Positions 47,334 through 56,999 of a DNA stretch of 56,999 nt are shown here, piece after piece (position 1 is the first letter of the stretch; every line of letters begins with the position of its first letter). The DNA lies in assembly GCF_003024685.1 (NCBI RefSeq), contig NZ_PYLQ01000017.1, positions 1 to 56,999 of the forward strand, written 5' to 3'. The notes beneath the pieces were generated by a model that was not told where the DNA came from, did no database searches, and saw only the letters and a list, made by a program, of their open reading frames with translations. Source of the stretch: Faecalibacillus intestinalis. GTDB lineage: Bacteria > Bacillota_I > Bacilli_A > Erysipelotrichales > Coprobacillaceae. Position numbers and translations under genes: made by a program.

Positions 47334-50153
47334 TTAAAGCATTGATTTCAAGAACTGACCTGTATAACTTTTTTCACACTTTGCTACTTTTTCTGGAGTA
47401 CCTGTAACAACAATTGTTCCTCCTCCAGCTCCACCTTCAGGTCCTAAATCAATGATATGATCTGCTACTTTAATAACATCTAAATTATGTTCAATAACAA
47501 TAATTGTATCTCCTTGATCAACAATACGTTGTAAAACATCGATAAGTCTTGAAACATCATGACTGTGTAATCCAGTTGTTGGTTCATCAAGAATATAAAC
47601 AGTTTTCCCTGTTGACTTCTTTTGTAATTCACTTGCAAGTTTAACTCTTTGAGCTTCTCCACCAGAAAGAGTTGTTGCACTTTGACCAAGTTTAATATAA
47701 CCAAGACCAACATCATAAAGTGTTTGGATCTTATTTCTAATTTTTGGTAAATTATCAAAGAAATCTAACGCTTCTTCTACTGTCATTTCTAAAATATCAT
47801 AAATATTTTTATCTTTATAAGTCACTTGTAAAGTTTCTTCATTATATCGTTTACCTTCACATTGTTCGCAAGGAACGTAGACATCTGGTAAAAAGTGCAT
47901 TGAAATTTTCTTTAGTCCATCACCTTGACACGCTTCACAACGACCACCTTTAACGTTAAATGAGAATCTTCCTTTATCATAACCTCTCATTTTCGCTTCA
48001 TTTGTTTGTGCAAATAAATCACGAATATCATCGAAGACACCTGTATAAGTTACTGGATTTGAACGTGGTGTTCTTCCAATTGGATCTTGTGAAACTTCAA
48101 TGACTTTATCAATATTTTCAATTCCTAAGATTTCTTTATGTAAACCTGGTCTCTCTTTTGATTGATAAACATATCTCATTAATGATTTTCCTAAAATATC
48201 ATTCACTAATGTTGATTTACCACTTCCTGATACTCCTGTAACGACATTGAATTTACCAAGAGGAAATTTAACATTAATATTCTTTAAATTGTGTTCCTTA
48301 GCCCCTTTGACTTCAATAAATAAGCCATTCCCTTTACGTCGTTTTTTAGGAACTTCAATCTTTCTATTTCCAGATAAATATTGTCCTGTAATAGAATCTT
48401 TACAATTCATAACTTCTTCTGGTGTTCCTGCACAAATGACTTGTCCACCATGAACACCAGCTCCTGGACCAATATCAACAATAAAATCTGAAGCTCTCAT
48501 TGTATCTTCATCATGTTCAACAACGAGAACGCTATTTCCTAAATCTCTAATATCTTGTAAAGATTTAATAAGCTTTTCATTATCTCTTTGATGTAAACCA
48601 ATAGATGGTTCATCTAAAACATATAACACTCCCGTAAGACGTGTTCCAATTTGAGTTGCTAGACGGATACGTTGAGCTTCTCCACCAGATAATCCTCCTG
48701 CACGTCTAGCAAGTGTTAAGTAACCAAGACCAACATTATTTAAGAATGTAAGACGATCATTGATTTCTTTAACAACTAATCGAGCAATATTCATTTCATA
48801 GTCTGTTAATTTTATATTTTGAATAAAATGTAAAGCATCCCCAATCGATTGTTCTGTAAATTCAGCAATATTTAAACCACCGACTCTTACAGAAAGAACT
48901 TGATCATTAAGTCTTCTTCCCTTACATGTAGGACAAGTATGTTCTGACATAAAGGATGCATACCATTCTTTTGACCATTTTGAAGTTGTTTCTTCATATC
49001 TTCTTGCAATTAATGTTCTCACACCTTCAATAAATTTTGTTGTACGTGAGACATTTCCACTATCTGATACGATTTCATAACTAATAGGTTCTCTCGAACC
49101 ATCAAGAATATAACTCAATTCTTGTTTTGTAAAATCTTTTAATGGTTTATCTAAATCTATTTTATATTTCTTACAAAGAATTAAAAATCTTTGCCATTCA
49201 ATACGATTTGTTCCTACTGCTGTTTTAAAATAACGAAGTCCACCTTCATTAATTGATTTACTCCAATCTGGAATCAATAAATCATCATCCACTTCATTTT
49301 TAATCCCTAATCCACGACAATCCGGACAAGCTCCTAATGGATTATTAAATGAAAATAAACGTGGTTCTAATTTAGGAACAGAAAAACCACAAATTGGACA
49401 AGCAAGATGTTCACTAAAAAGTTCTTCTGTTTTTGTTGTTAAGTTTTGAACAATGACTTCTCCACCCGTTAGTTTCAAACCGACTTCTAAAGAATCTACT
49501 AAACGACTACGATAACCTTCTTTTTTGATAATACGATCAATAACGACATCAATATCATGTTTTTTATTTTTATCAAGTTCAATTTCTTCATCCAACATGT
49601 AATTTTGTCCATCAACAACCACACGTAAATAACCATCTTTTAATAAGTCCGCAAAATAATCTTTAAAAGTTCCTTTCTTTCTTTTAACAACTCTTGCGAC
49701 AACCATTAAACGATCGCCATCAGCGTATTGGTCAATCGTATCTGCCATTTGTTTAATTGTTTGACTTTCAATAACAACATCATGTTTAGGACAATAAGCT
49801 TTTCCTACACGTGCATATAACAATCTTAAATAATCATAGATTTCTGTAACTGTTCCTACAGTTGAACGTGGATTGTTAGAAGTTGTTTTTTGATCAATTG
49901 CAATAGCAGGTGATAAACCTTCAATCGCATCAACATCTGGTTTTTCCATATTGCCTAAAAACTGTCTTGCATAAGCACTTAGTGATTCTACATATCTTCT
50001 TTGTCCTTCAGCATAAATTGTATCAAAAGCTAAAGATGTTTTCCCTGAACCAGAAAGACCTGTCATAATAACAAGTTTATTTTTAGGAATATCGATATTA
50101 ATGTTTTTTAAATTATTTTCTCTTGCTCCTCGAATAATTAATTTATCTTCCAT
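47334..50153 (-). CDS. uvrA: excinuclease ABC subunit A
   Basis: 939-residue UvrA with two ABC modules: Walker [11 protein letters not shown] (about 32-41) and GVSGSGKST (about 640), two LSGGEAQR signatures, and zinc sites CPICGF...CPDCRG, CPTCKG and CEACQG...CEQCEG. It scans for DNA damage and loads UvrB. Its ATG lies within the end of the cca gene (11-nt overlap), so translation is coupled. Confidence 0.97.
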   Translation of the reverse strand: MEDKLIIRGARENNLKNINIDIPKNKLVIMTGLSGSGKTSLAFDTIYAEGQRRYVESLSAYARQFLGNMEKPDVDAIEGLSPAIAIDQKTTSNNPRSTVGTVTEIYDYLRLLYARVGKAYCPKHDVVIESQTIKQMADTIDQYADGDRLMVVARVVKRKKGTFKDYFADLLKDGYLRVVVDGQNYMLDEEIELDKNKKHDIDVVIDRIIKKEGYRSRLVDSLEVGLKLTGGEVIVQNLTTKTEELFSEHLACPICGFSVPKLEPRLFSFNNPLGACPDCRGLGIKNEVDDDLLIPDWSKSINEGGLRYFKTAVGTNRIEWQRFLILCKKYKIDLDKPLKDFTKQELSYILDGSREPISYEIVSDSGNVSRTTKFIEGVRTLIARRYEETTSKWSKEWYASFMSEHTCPTCKGRRLNDQVLSVRVGGLNIAEFTEQSIGDALHFIQNIKLTDYEMNIARLVVKEINDRLTFLNNVGLGYLTLARRAGGLSGGEAQRIRLATQIGTRLTGVLYVLDEPSIGLHQRDNEKLIKSLQDIRDLGNSVLVVEHDEDTMRASDFIVDIGPGAGVHGGQVICAGTPEEVMNCKDSITGQYLSGNRKIEVPKKRRKGNGLFIEVKGAKEHNLKNINVKFPLGKFNVVTGVSGSGKSTLVNDILGKSLMRYVYQSKERPGLHKEILGIENIDKVIEVSQDPIGRTPRSNPVTYTGVFDDIRDLFAQTNEAKMRGYDKGRFSFNVKGGRCEACQGDGLKKISMHFLPDVYVPCEQCEGKRYNEETLQVTYKDKNIYDILEMTVEEALDFFDNLPKIRNKIQTLYDVGLGYIKLGQSATTLSGGEAQRVKLASELQKKSTGKTVYILDEPTTGLHSHDVSRLIDVLQRIVDQGDTIIVIEHNLDVIKVADHIIDLGPEGGAGGGTIVVTGTPEKVAKCEKSYTGQFLKSML

Positions 50154-51501
50154 CTTTTCTTCCTTTCAATAATTGGATAACACTTTCTTTGTCATGCCCT
50201 CTCATTTGTAAATCATAGGCCCAATCAAGTAATTCTTTGAAATCTTGATTAGGTTTAAATCCTAATTCTATTAAGAGTTTACCATCCACAAAAGGTTTTA
50301 ATGCATGATTTCCACATCTTGAAACCTTTTCTTCAACATAAGTATCTAATGTTGAAATTGTTTCTGGACGATTTGCAAGTCGTCCTAACTTATCACATTT
50401 CGACATACATACTAAATCGTTTAAAGGAAAAATTCCTTCTATTCCTTTTAATAATTTATAGTAACTATAATCTTTACTTTGATTTCTTACCATATTCATC
50501 AAATGCATATGATAATAGATCATTGTACGAATATATTTTTTCATTTTTTTATTTGTAAAAAAATGACTAAAATATTGATTAAAAACTTTTACACCACTTT
50601 CATTATGCCCTGGTGCTTTTCCTTCAGGAGTTGTTACTAATGGTTTTCCTATATCATGAAGTAAAGCACTCCACATGAAAGCAAGTGGCCAACTTGTTTT
50701 ATCTTTACATAAAGCAGCTAAGTCAACAACTAATAAAGTATGATTCATCACATTTCCTTCAGGATGAAAATCTAATCTTTGAGGACATGTTACTAATGTT
50801 TCTAAAGGACGAATAAGAGCATTGAGTTCTAATAAGAATTTTAAACCCGTTGATGGATGTGAAGACATCAATAACTTATTATATTCTTGTTGAATTCGTT
50901 CTAAAGATAAATATTGTAAAACTCCTTCATTGACCATTTTTTGACAAATCTCTTTTGTTTTTAAATCCACTTGAAATTCAAAACGAGACATAAATTGAGC
51001 TAATCTTAATACTCTTAAAGGATCTTCATAAAATGTTTTTTCATCAACCATTTTTAAACATTTATTTTTAATATCTTCTCGTCCTTGATAATAATCTATC
51101 AGCTTTCCATTTTGATAATCATACATCATTGCATTGATTGTAAAATCTCTTCTACAACATGCTGTTTTCATATCTAAATCTTTATGAACTTCTACCTCAA
51201 ATTCTCGATGTGTTTGTCCTTTCTTTCTTTCAATACGAGGTAAAGCAAAATCAAAATTTGGTAAACAATCCAATTTTAAAATACCAAAACTTTTACCTAC
51301 CTCGTTTACTTTTCCATATTGAGATAAAATATCAATAATCTCATCTATTTCTAGATCATAGATTTCTACATCTACATCATGGTAATCCACCTTTTGATAC
51401 ATCACCATATCTCTAACAATACCACCTACAAGATAAACTCGACCCTTTTTAGATAAAGAATCTAAAACACTTTTTTCTAAATGATTAAACTCAAACTTCA
51501 C
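50143..51501 (-). CDS. cca: CCA tRNA nucleotidyltransferase with HD domain
   Basis: 452 residues. N-terminal class II nucleotidyltransferase head with GGIVRD and the HDVDVEIYD metal-binding aspartates, then the [12 protein letters not shown] motif B, the neck/body helices and a C-terminal HD domain ([11 protein letters not shown] near 275). It adds or repairs the CCA end of tRNA; poly(A) polymerases share the fold, so the activity is inferred. It lies between uvrB and uvrA, with an 11-nt overlap at each side, which is unusual. Confidence 0.87.
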   Translation of the reverse strand: MKFEFNHLEKSVLDSLSKKGRVYLVGGIVRDMVMYQKVDYHDVDVEIYDLEIDEIIDILSQYGKVNEVGKSFGILKLDCLPNFDFALPRIERKKGQTHREFEVEVHKDLDMKTACCRRDFTINAMMYDYQNGKLIDYYQGREDIKNKCLKMVDEKTFYEDPLRVLRLAQFMSRFEFQVDLKTKEICQKMVNEGVLQYLSLERIQQEYNKLLMSSHPSTGLKFLLELNALIRPLETLVTCPQRLDFHPEGNVMNHTLLVVDLAALCKDKTSWPLAFMWSALLHDIGKPLVTTPEGKAPGHNESGVKVFNQYFSHFFTNKKMKKYIRTMIYYHMHLMNMVRNQSKDYSYYKLLKGIEGIFPLNDLVCMSKCDKLGRLANRPETISTLDTYVEEKVSRCGNHALKPFVDGKLLIELGFKPNQDFKELLDWAYDLQMRGHDKESVIQLLKGRKDGR

Positions 51502-53464
51502 CTTGCAACTCCAACATCATATCTCTAAGTTCCATTGCTCTTTCAAAATCAAGTGCTTTAGCTGCTTCTTTCATTTGTTTTTCAAGTTCTTTAATAAGTG
51601 TTTCTTTATCTTTCTTCTTCGCTTTCTTACCCTTTTTAACAAGAGAAATGGCTTCATCCACATTTTCTTGTCCATGGATAGCTTCTCTAATTTCCTTTTT
51701 GATTGTTTGAGGAATAATACCATGTTCCTTATTATATTTTTCTTGTATTTCACGACGTCTTGCTGTTTCATCAATGGCCTTTTGCATAGAATCAGTAATT
51801 TTATCACCATACATAATAACTTTACCATGACTATTTCTAGCAGCACGTCCAATAGTTTGAATCAATGATCTTTCCGATCTTAAAAAACCTTCCTTATCAG
51901 CATCTAAAATACAAACAAGAGAAACTTCTGGTAAGTCTAACCCTTCTCTTAACAAGTTGATACCCACTAAAACATCATATTTTCCAAGACGTAGATCTCT
52001 TAAAATTTCTGTTCTTTCTAATGTTTTAGTATCACTATGCAAATAAGCAACTTTTAACCCAAGTTCTACAAGATAAGCACTGAGATCTTCTGCCATTCTT
52101 TTAGTAAGTGTGGTAATCAATACACGTTCATTTTTTTCAATACGTTGATGAATTTCATCAATAATATCATCTACTTGACCATCAATAGGTCTTACTTCTA
52201 TGATTGGATCTAATAGCCCTGTTGGTCTAATAATTTGTTCAACAACTTGATGATGAACCTTATCTAGTTCATAATCACCTGGCGTTGCAGAAACAAAGAT
52301 AGCTTGATGAATCAAATCTTCAAACTCTTCAAAAACAAGTGGTCTATTATCCAAAGCACTTGGAAGTCTAAAACCATATTCTACTAATGTTTCTTTACGA
52401 GAACGATCCCCATTATACATTCCTCTAATTTGTGGAAGCATAACATGACTTTCATCTACGACAAGTAAAAAATCTTTAGGAAAATAATCAATCAATGTAT
52501 AAGGTCTTTGACCTGCTTTTCGTCCATCGATATGTCGTGAATAATTTTCAATTCCTGGACACATTCCCACTTCTCTTAACATTTCCACGTCATGTCTCGT
52601 TCTTTGATCAAGACGTTCATACTCTAATAGCTTTGTTTCATCTTTAAAATACTGTAATCGTTCTTCTAATTCCTTAGAAATCGTATCACAAGCTTTTAAC
52701 ATTTGTTCCTTTTTCGTAACATATCCATAAGCAGGATAAATAGTATACGTATTATAAGAACCTAAAATATGTCCTGTAAGGGGATCTACTTCACAAATAC
52801 GTTCTACTGTATCCCCAAATAATTCAATACGAATCAAATAACTTTCACTATGTCCTGGAACAATTTCAATAACATCACCACGAACCCTAAAAGTTCCTTT
52901 AGTTTGTTCAATATCATTTCTTTGATATTGACGATCGACTAAAAATGTCAATAATTCTCTACGATCAATATCTTGATCAACACGTAATGAGAAAATCATT
53001 TCTTTATACTGTTCAGGATTTCCAAGTCCATAAATAGAAGCAACAGAAGCAACAACAATGACATCTTCTCTTTCAATAAGTGAATTCATTGCTGCTGAAC
53101 GTAACATTTCAATTTCATAATTTGTTTTTGCATTTTTATCAATATAGAGATCTCTACCTGGAATATAAGCTTCTGGTTGATAAAAATCGAAGTTTGAAAT
53201 AAAGTACTCTACTCTATTTTCAGGAAAAAACTCTTTTAACTCTGAATATAATTGTCCTGCTAATGTTTTATTATGTGCTAAAACCAACGCTGGTTTATTA
53301 TATTCTTTGATAACATTAGCAACAGTAAATGTTTTTCCTGTTCCAGTTCCCCCAAGTAAGACTTGTTCCTTTTTACCTGCTTTTAAACCATCTACAAGTT
53401 CTTGAATAGCTTGAACTTGATCTCCCATTGGTTGAAAAGGAGAAACGAGTTTAAACTGAGACAT
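51491..53464 (-). CDS. uvrB: excinuclease ABC subunit B
   Basis: 657-residue UvrB with Walker [12 protein letters not shown] (about 37-46), the beta-hairpin region YYQPEAYIP, helicase motifs [15 protein letters not shown] and [22 protein letters not shown], and the C-terminal UVR coiled coil ([20 protein letters not shown]). It verifies damage for UvrC. It starts 12 bp after the S41 protease gene. Confidence 0.97.
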   Translation of the reverse strand: MSQFKLVSPFQPMGDQVQAIQELVDGLKAGKKEQVLLGGTGTGKTFTVANVIKEYNKPALVLAHNKTLAGQLYSELKEFFPENRVEYFISNFDFYQPEAYIPGRDLYIDKNAKTNYEIEMLRSAAMNSLIEREDVIVVASVASIYGLGNPEQYKEMIFSLRVDQDIDRRELLTFLVDRQYQRNDIEQTKGTFRVRGDVIEIVPGHSESYLIRIELFGDTVERICEVDPLTGHILGSYNTYTIYPAYGYVTKKEQMLKACDTISKELEERLQYFKDETKLLEYERLDQRTRHDVEMLREVGMCPGIENYSRHIDGRKAGQRPYTLIDYFPKDFLLVVDESHVMLPQIRGMYNGDRSRKETLVEYGFRLPSALDNRPLVFEEFEDLIHQAIFVSATPGDYELDKVHHQVVEQIIRPTGLLDPIIEVRPIDGQVDDIIDEIHQRIEKNERVLITTLTKRMAEDLSAYLVELGLKVAYLHSDTKTLERTEILRDLRLGKYDVLVGINLLREGLDLPEVSLVCILDADKEGFLRSERSLIQTIGRAARNSHGKVIMYGDKITDSMQKAIDETARRREIQEKYNKEHGIIPQTIKKEIREAIHGQENVDEAISLVKKGKKAKKKDKETLIKELEKQMKEAAKALDFERAMELRDMMLELQGEV

Positions 53465-53476
53465 AGTTTCACCACC

Positions 53477-54925
53477 TTATTTTATGATTTTCATTAACTG
53501 ATCATACTGTTTATCATTTTCATGATTATTGATATAAATCATCATTCTTGCAACCAGCATTTGTTTATCACTTTGACTATACTCTCCATCTACATTTAAA
53601 TGATTATCTGTTTCAAATTGTTGTAATGCTGCTTGTGTATTAACTGAAAAATAACCATCTTCTCGATCAACAGAATATCCTAAAATATTGAGCATCTTTT
53701 GCATAGATTTAATACGTGTATTTACACAATCAACTTTTAAGGTTTCTTTTACATCTTTTGTTGTAATTCCTGATAATGAAACATTATCAACTTCTTCATC
53801 AGGTGTTAGACCCTTTCCATTAATACATGTTCCATTAGGAATCATCCATTTAGCATACGTATACTTTAAAACTGATCCATCAGAAAGCGTTTTTTGAGTT
53901 TGTGCACTTCCTTTTCCATAAGTTGTTTTACCAATAAGTTGATATCCTTTTTCACTTTGTAAAGCTCCTGCTGTTAATTCAGAAGCACTTGCTGTATTTT
54001 CATTTACAAGAATATAACCATTTTCAAATTCATATTTTTTATCTGATTCTGCATAATATTTTTTTGCTGCACTATTTTTTTCTTTCATTTGATAAATTAC
54101 TTCATCTGAAGTAAAGAATAAATCTAAAATATCTGTAGCAGCTGTTAAATAGCCTCCACCATTATCTCTTAAATCAATAACTAATGTTTGAATATTTTTC
54201 TTTTTAAACATTTCTAAGGCTATTTCTACTTGCTTAGCGGTATCTGTTCCAAAAGTTGATAATTCAATATATCCAAAAGATACATTTCCTTGTTTTCTTA
54301 TTTCATAAAAAGCAGAAGTATCTAATGCGCCTCTTGTAACTGTCACATCACTTGTTTTTTGATTATTTAAAATCGTTAATGTAACTTCTGTTCCATCTTC
54401 ACCTCGCACATAGTCTCTTACTTGATCAGTACTTGCTTGTGCTAATTCATTTCCATCTGCTTTCGTGATAATATCGCCAACTTTTAAGCCTGCTTTACTT
54501 GCTGGTGAATCACTATATACTTTAGTAATCATGGCCCCTTGTTCTACCATAGAAAAACCTACACCAATGCCTTGATAATTTCCAGCAACTGTTTGATTAA
54601 ATTCAACAGCTTCTTTGCTTGTTAGATAACTTGAATGAGGATCATTTAATCCTGCAACCATTCCTTCAATAGCAGAGGTATTTAAATTTACATCCTGATC
54701 ATTCGTATTTACCCAATACTTATCTAAAGTATCATAAACTTCATTAATAATACTGCTATCATTTGTATTTTTAACAATAACATTCTTTTTTGAAACATAG
54801 CCTGCAAAATACCCAATTGCAAGACAAACAATAATCAAAATAACAATTAAAACTTCTTTGATTGGTCTTTGTTTTGTTTCTTGTTTTACTTCTTTTTTTG
54901 GCGGTCTAATAAAATCATCCATCAT
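53477..54925 (-). CDS. S41 carboxyl-terminal processing protease
   Basis: 482 residues from the ATG at 54925, where GGTGAGGTG is the ribosome site. Domain order: a cytosolic proline/lysine-rich start, one transmembrane helix (about 24-44), a PDZ domain (about 110-190, with GVGFSM and KAGLKVGD), the S41 peptidase core with catalytic Ser in NTASASELTAG and Lys in GKTTYGKGSAQ, and a C-terminal peptidoglycan-binding domain (about 400-470, MLNILGYSVDREDGYFS). This is the CtpA/CtpB architecture: an extracytoplasmic protease tied to the cell wall. First gene of the uvrB-cca-uvrA run. Confidence 0.92.
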   Translation of the reverse strand: MMDDFIRPPKKEVKQETKQRPIKEVLIVILIIVCLAIGYFAGYVSKKNVIVKNTNDSSIINEVYDTLDKYWVNTNDQDVNLNTSAIEGMVAGLNDPHSSYLTSKEAVEFNQTVAGNYQGIGVGFSMVEQGAMITKVYSDSPASKAGLKVGDIITKADGNELAQASTDQVRDYVRGEDGTEVTLTILNNQKTSDVTVTRGALDTSAFYEIRKQGNVSFGYIELSTFGTDTAKQVEIALEMFKKKNIQTLVIDLRDNGGGYLTAATDILDLFFTSDEVIYQMKEKNSAAKKYYAESDKKYEFENGYILVNENTASASELTAGALQSEKGYQLIGKTTYGKGSAQTQKTLSDGSVLKYTYAKWMIPNGTCINGKGLTPDEEVDNVSLSGITTKDVKETLKVDCVNTRIKSMQKMLNILGYSVDREDGYFSVNTQAALQQFETDNHLNVDGEYSQSDKQMLVARMMIYINNHENDKQYDQLMKIIK

Positions 54926-55012
54926 TTTCACCTCACCATAACATATTATCATATTTTAAAAAGCATTTATATCATTAATCAAAACCTATTTATTAGTTTC
55001 TTTTTTAGACAC

Positions 55013-55041
55013 ATTATATCGTTTTTTTACCCATAAGTCAC
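55013..55041 (-). promoter_or_regulatory. promoter of the S41 protease-uvrB-cca-uvrA operon
   Basis: A perfect TATAAT (55018-55013) with GTGACT 17 bp upstream (55041-55036), about 85 bp before the start codon. An imperfect hairpin (TGACTCATGC/GCGTGACTTA) overlaps the -35 region. Confidence 0.6.
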
Positions 55042-55055
55042 GCTTTTTGCATGAG

Positions 55056-55628
55056 TCATTTATTATTTTGTCGTATTTTTTTAGTAATTGTTTCCATATA
55101 AGATTGAAAAGGTTTTACCTTTTCTTGATGATTTCCAACATATTCTTTAAAACATTCTGCAAAATATTCTTTTTTTGTCTTTTGTTTGAATAATGTTTTA
55201 TTTTCTTTATAAAGTTTTATAAATTGTTTAGAAGAACTAAAATGATACTTTTCATCAAAATAATGTCCTAATTCATGAATAATTACTCCTTCACTTGTGA
55301 CATTCTCAAGATGCGGATGAACTAAACGAATAGTTGCAGGAGGAATCATTTCGCCTGAAATGATCAAATTATCTTTTTTTATACTATAATTATAAAGCTC
55401 AATTTTACCACCTGAATTAAAAAAGATTTCTAAATATTGATCATCATATGAATAACCATATCCTCCTTGTAGTTCTTCCTTAATATAGCTATCTCCAAAT
55501 TCATTCATTTCTAACCAACTGTCTTTAAATTCTTTTTCTACATAGACATGTTTTTGAATTTCAATCATTGTTGTTTTAGGTGTACAACCTATTACAAATA
55601 ATAACAAAACACATAATATTTTTTTCAT
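55056..55628 (-). CDS. lethal-factor-like (ATLF) zinc metallopeptidase lipoprotein
   Basis: 190 residues with a short lipoprotein signal (VIGC, lipidated C15). The HELGHYFD motif (H118, E119, H122) and the later AECFKEYV glutamate (E158) form a gluzincin-type zinc site, as in the protective-antigen-independent ATLF domain shared by anthrax lethal factor relatives and Pro-Pro endopeptidases. The domain is about 170 residues, full length for this small class. It would sit on the outer membrane face. Substrate unknown; a surface or host protein is possible. AAAGGAG precedes ATG; it lies 47 bp after the AEC transporter gene. Confidence 0.8.
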   Translation of the reverse strand: MKKILCVLLLFVIGCTPKTTMIEIQKHVYVEKEFKDSWLEMNEFGDSYIKEELQGGYGYSYDDQYLEIFFNSGGKIELYNYSIKKDNLIISGEMIPPATIRLVHPHLENVTSEGVIIHELGHYFDEKYHFSSSKQFIKLYKENKTLFKQKTKKEYFAECFKEYVGNHQEKVKPFQSYMETITKKIRQNNK

Positions 55629-55651
55629 TTGAACTCCTTTTATTAATATAT

Positions 55652-55677
55652 AAATAAAAAGGTATTTCTACCTTTTT
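55652..55677 (-). terminator. terminator of the AEC transporter gene
   Basis: Nine-base-pair stem AAAAAGGTA/TACCTTTTT with a GAAA loop and TTTATA after it on the minus strand; it overlaps the stop codon. Confidence 0.85.
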
Positions 55678-56614
55678 ATAATAATTGGTAAATCATAATC
55701 ATGAGTGGCATTGTAATAATACTAAATATAACTCCCATCACATTCATAATACTTGCATATCCTGGATGTTTATTATAAAGCTGTGCAAATTGTGTAATCG
55801 TTGCAGCCGGTGGTGCAGATGCAGCTAAAATTGTAATCAACAAAATTTTGTCAGCATCAACTGTTAAACGAGACATACCTGTAAATTTAAAAATAAGAAT
55901 CATAATTAATGGAAAGACAACTAATCTAAATAAAGAAATTAAATATGTTCTCTTTTCTACAAAAATACTCCTTAAATCCATTTCTCCAATAAGCATTCCA
56001 ATAACAATCATTGCTAATGGTCCCATCATACTTCCTACTTTAGAAAAAGTATCAACAAGTAAAGATGGTAATTGTAATTGAAACATAAAAAGACAAATTC
56101 CAATAATGATAGCAATAATATTAATATTTAATAGAATCTTTTTTACGTCAAATGATGGTTCATTACAAACTAGACTTTTAGCATGTGTCCATAATAAAAT
56201 AGTTTGTATAACCATATAACCGCTTGAATAAATGACCCATTCATTCCCTAAGATGGCTCCTACTAAAGGAATAATTAAATTACCAGAATTCGAATAAATA
56301 AGTGTTGCTTTTTCAATAGGTGTAAAACCAAAAATTTTTCCTAATAAATTAGCAAGTGGAATAAAAATGATATGTACTAAAATAGCCCCTAAAAAAGATA
56401 TTCCTAAACCAATCAACTTATCTGATGTAAAATCAATCATAAAAGAATTGATAATGGCACAAGGGCATGCAACATATAAAAGTAAAATAGATAATACTTT
56501 ACTATTTTCCGCTGTTAAAACTCGACCTCTTACAAGCAAAAAGCCAAAAAAGATCATAATAAATAATTGACATATTTGTTGAATTAACAAAATACTTAAT
56601 TCCATTATATTCAC
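55676..56614 (-). CDS. AEC family transporter
   Basis: 312 residues with about ten hydrophobic segments in two inverted halves, typical of the auxin efflux carrier family. Family features are the conserved YVACPCAIINSF break in the first half and the LAASAPPAATITQFAQLY segment near 262-279. Bacterial members export or import small organic acids such as malate; the substrate here is unknown. AGGTGA precedes the ATG. It is the first gene downstream of the right-hand rRNA operon. Confidence 0.9.
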   Translation of the reverse strand: MNIMELSILLIQQICQLFIMIFFGFLLVRGRVLTAENSKVLSILLLYVACPCAIINSFMIDFTSDKLIGLGISFLGAILVHIIFIPLANLLGKIFGFTPIEKATLIYSNSGNLIIPLVGAILGNEWVIYSSGYMVIQTILLWTHAKSLVCNEPSFDVKKILLNINIIAIIIGICLFMFQLQLPSLLVDTFSKVGSMMGPLAMIVIGMLIGEMDLRSIFVEKRTYLISLFRLVVFPLIMILIFKFTGMSRLTVDADKILLITILAASAPPAATITQFAQLYNKHPGYASIMNVMGVIFSIITMPLMIMIYQLL

Positions 56615-56719
56615 CTCAAGGGATAGTTTAGACTAATTATTTTAAATATGTAAAAGCTTTCATTATATGAAAATAAAAAACCACTTAAGGGAAAATTCTT
56701 AAAACATAAAAAAAAGAAG

Positions 56720-56829
56720 GAACTGGCAACGAGCTATTTTCGCACAATGTACTATCTTCGCCGCGATGATGCTTAACTTCTGTGTTCGGAATGGGTACAG
56801 GTGTGTCCATCATGCTATCATTACCAGAT
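56720..56829 (-). rRNA. rrf: 5S ribosomal RNA
   Basis: On the minus strand CTGGTAATGATAGC ... CCATTCCGAACACAGAAGTTAAGC ... GCTCGTTGCCAG gives the 5S rRNA core, with the CTGGTAA/TTGCCAG terminal helix. Its ends are set to within a few bases. A T8 run follows at about 56715-56708 and may end transcription with help from the terminal helix. Confidence 0.93.
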
Positions 56830-56904
56830 TCTTCTTTTCAAGTGTCTTCAGGACACTCAAAACCAGACAGTAGTTTTTCTTCTTTCAAGCTCGCTTGCCT
56901 TTTC
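56830..56904 (-). other. 23S-5S spacer
   Basis: About 75 bp with short hairpins (CTTGACC.../...GGCAAG and GTGTC.../...GACAC) that probably serve rRNA processing. No tRNA gene is in it. Confidence 0.7.
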
Positions 56905-56999
56905 GGTCAAGCCCTCGACCTATTAGTATCAGTCCGCTTAACATGTCACCATGCTTACACTCCTGACCTATCTACCTTATCGTCTTTAAGGGGTCTTAC
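56905..56999 (-). rRNA. rrl: 23S ribosomal RNA, 3' end (partial)
   Basis: The minus strand reads the conserved end of 23S rRNA (GGTGACATGTTAAGCGGACT, then GATACTAATAGGTCGAGGGC) and extends beyond the right edge. Together with the 5S gene it is the tail of a second rRNA operon in the same direction as the 16S gene at the left edge. Confidence 0.95.

Noticed and set aside
55021-55060. Terminator after the lethal-factor-like gene
   Set aside because: The hairpin there has a mismatch and is followed by A-rich, not T-rich, sequence on the minus strand. It is more likely to overlap a promoter.

Overview
The window is AT-rich chromosomal DNA from a low-GC Firmicute. Gene content and order (HPr kinase, T-box leaders, an L10 leader, str/rif ribosomal clusters, a hprK-lgt-ppaX-trxB-rapZ-whiA block) indicate a Bacillota. 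An RpoB with Asn where most bacteria have the rifampicin-binding His, a trait known from Mollicutes, together with the reduced ribosomal clusters, suggests the Erysipelotrichia/Coprobacillus-like branch. That placement is inference; no species is claimed.

Layout. Everything except one small rhodanese gene is on the minus strand, so the text reads against transcription. The window is bounded by two co-directional rRNA operons: the 5' end of a 16S gene at the left edge and the 3' end of a 23S gene plus a 5S gene at the right edge. From left to right: (1) 1-560, 16S start, rrn promoter and leader, and a decayed 3' fragment of a D-aminoacyl-tRNA deacylase gene (dtd); (2) 558-866, a lone lactose/cellobiose-type PTS IIA with a cre-like site; (3) 1070-15932, the translation/transcription block tuf, fusA, rpsG, rpsL, rpoC, rpoB, an rsmC-like methyltransferase, rplL, rplJ, rplA, rplK, broken into several units by promoters, terminators and ribosomal-protein leaders; (4) 16150-18098, pgk-tpiA; (5) 18183-22590, an accessory stretch with a rhodanese, a YitT-family membrane protein, and a module of two mosaic membrane-bound MerR-type regulators with a TraB/GumN-type lipoprotein; (6) 22693-32578, the complete ilv-leu operon under a leucine T-box; (7) 32635-38265, ddl, a lysozyme-like protein, murF and two zinc-ribbon/membrane/propeller-like proteins; (8) 38317-41585, a methionine T-box operon metQ-msrA-metN-metI; (9) 41592-54925, a long housekeeping run with ctpA-like protease, uvrB, cca, uvrA, hprK, lgt, ppaX, trxB, rapZ, whiA, a small XRE regulator and a small membrane protein; (10) 55056-56614, an anthrax-lethal-factor-like lipoprotein protease and an AEC transporter.

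How the parts work together. Ribosomal and RNA polymerase genes show layered control: near-consensus promoters with 17-bp spacers, an L10 leader, and a structural motif repeated before rplK and rplA that looks like an autoregulatory site. Amino-acid genes are controlled by tRNA-sensing T-boxes whose specifier codons (CTC, ATG) match the genes they precede. HPr kinase and PpaX supply the HPr(Ser) switch that would act through the cre-like site at the PTS gene. The most unusual part is the MerR/TraB module at 19.5-22.6 kb: two regulators with near-identical DNA-binding ends and diverged membrane middles, transcribed with a surface lipoprotein from a promoter with the stretched spacer and dyad typical of MerR control. 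No CRISPR array, tRNA gene, insertion sequence or prophage was seen.
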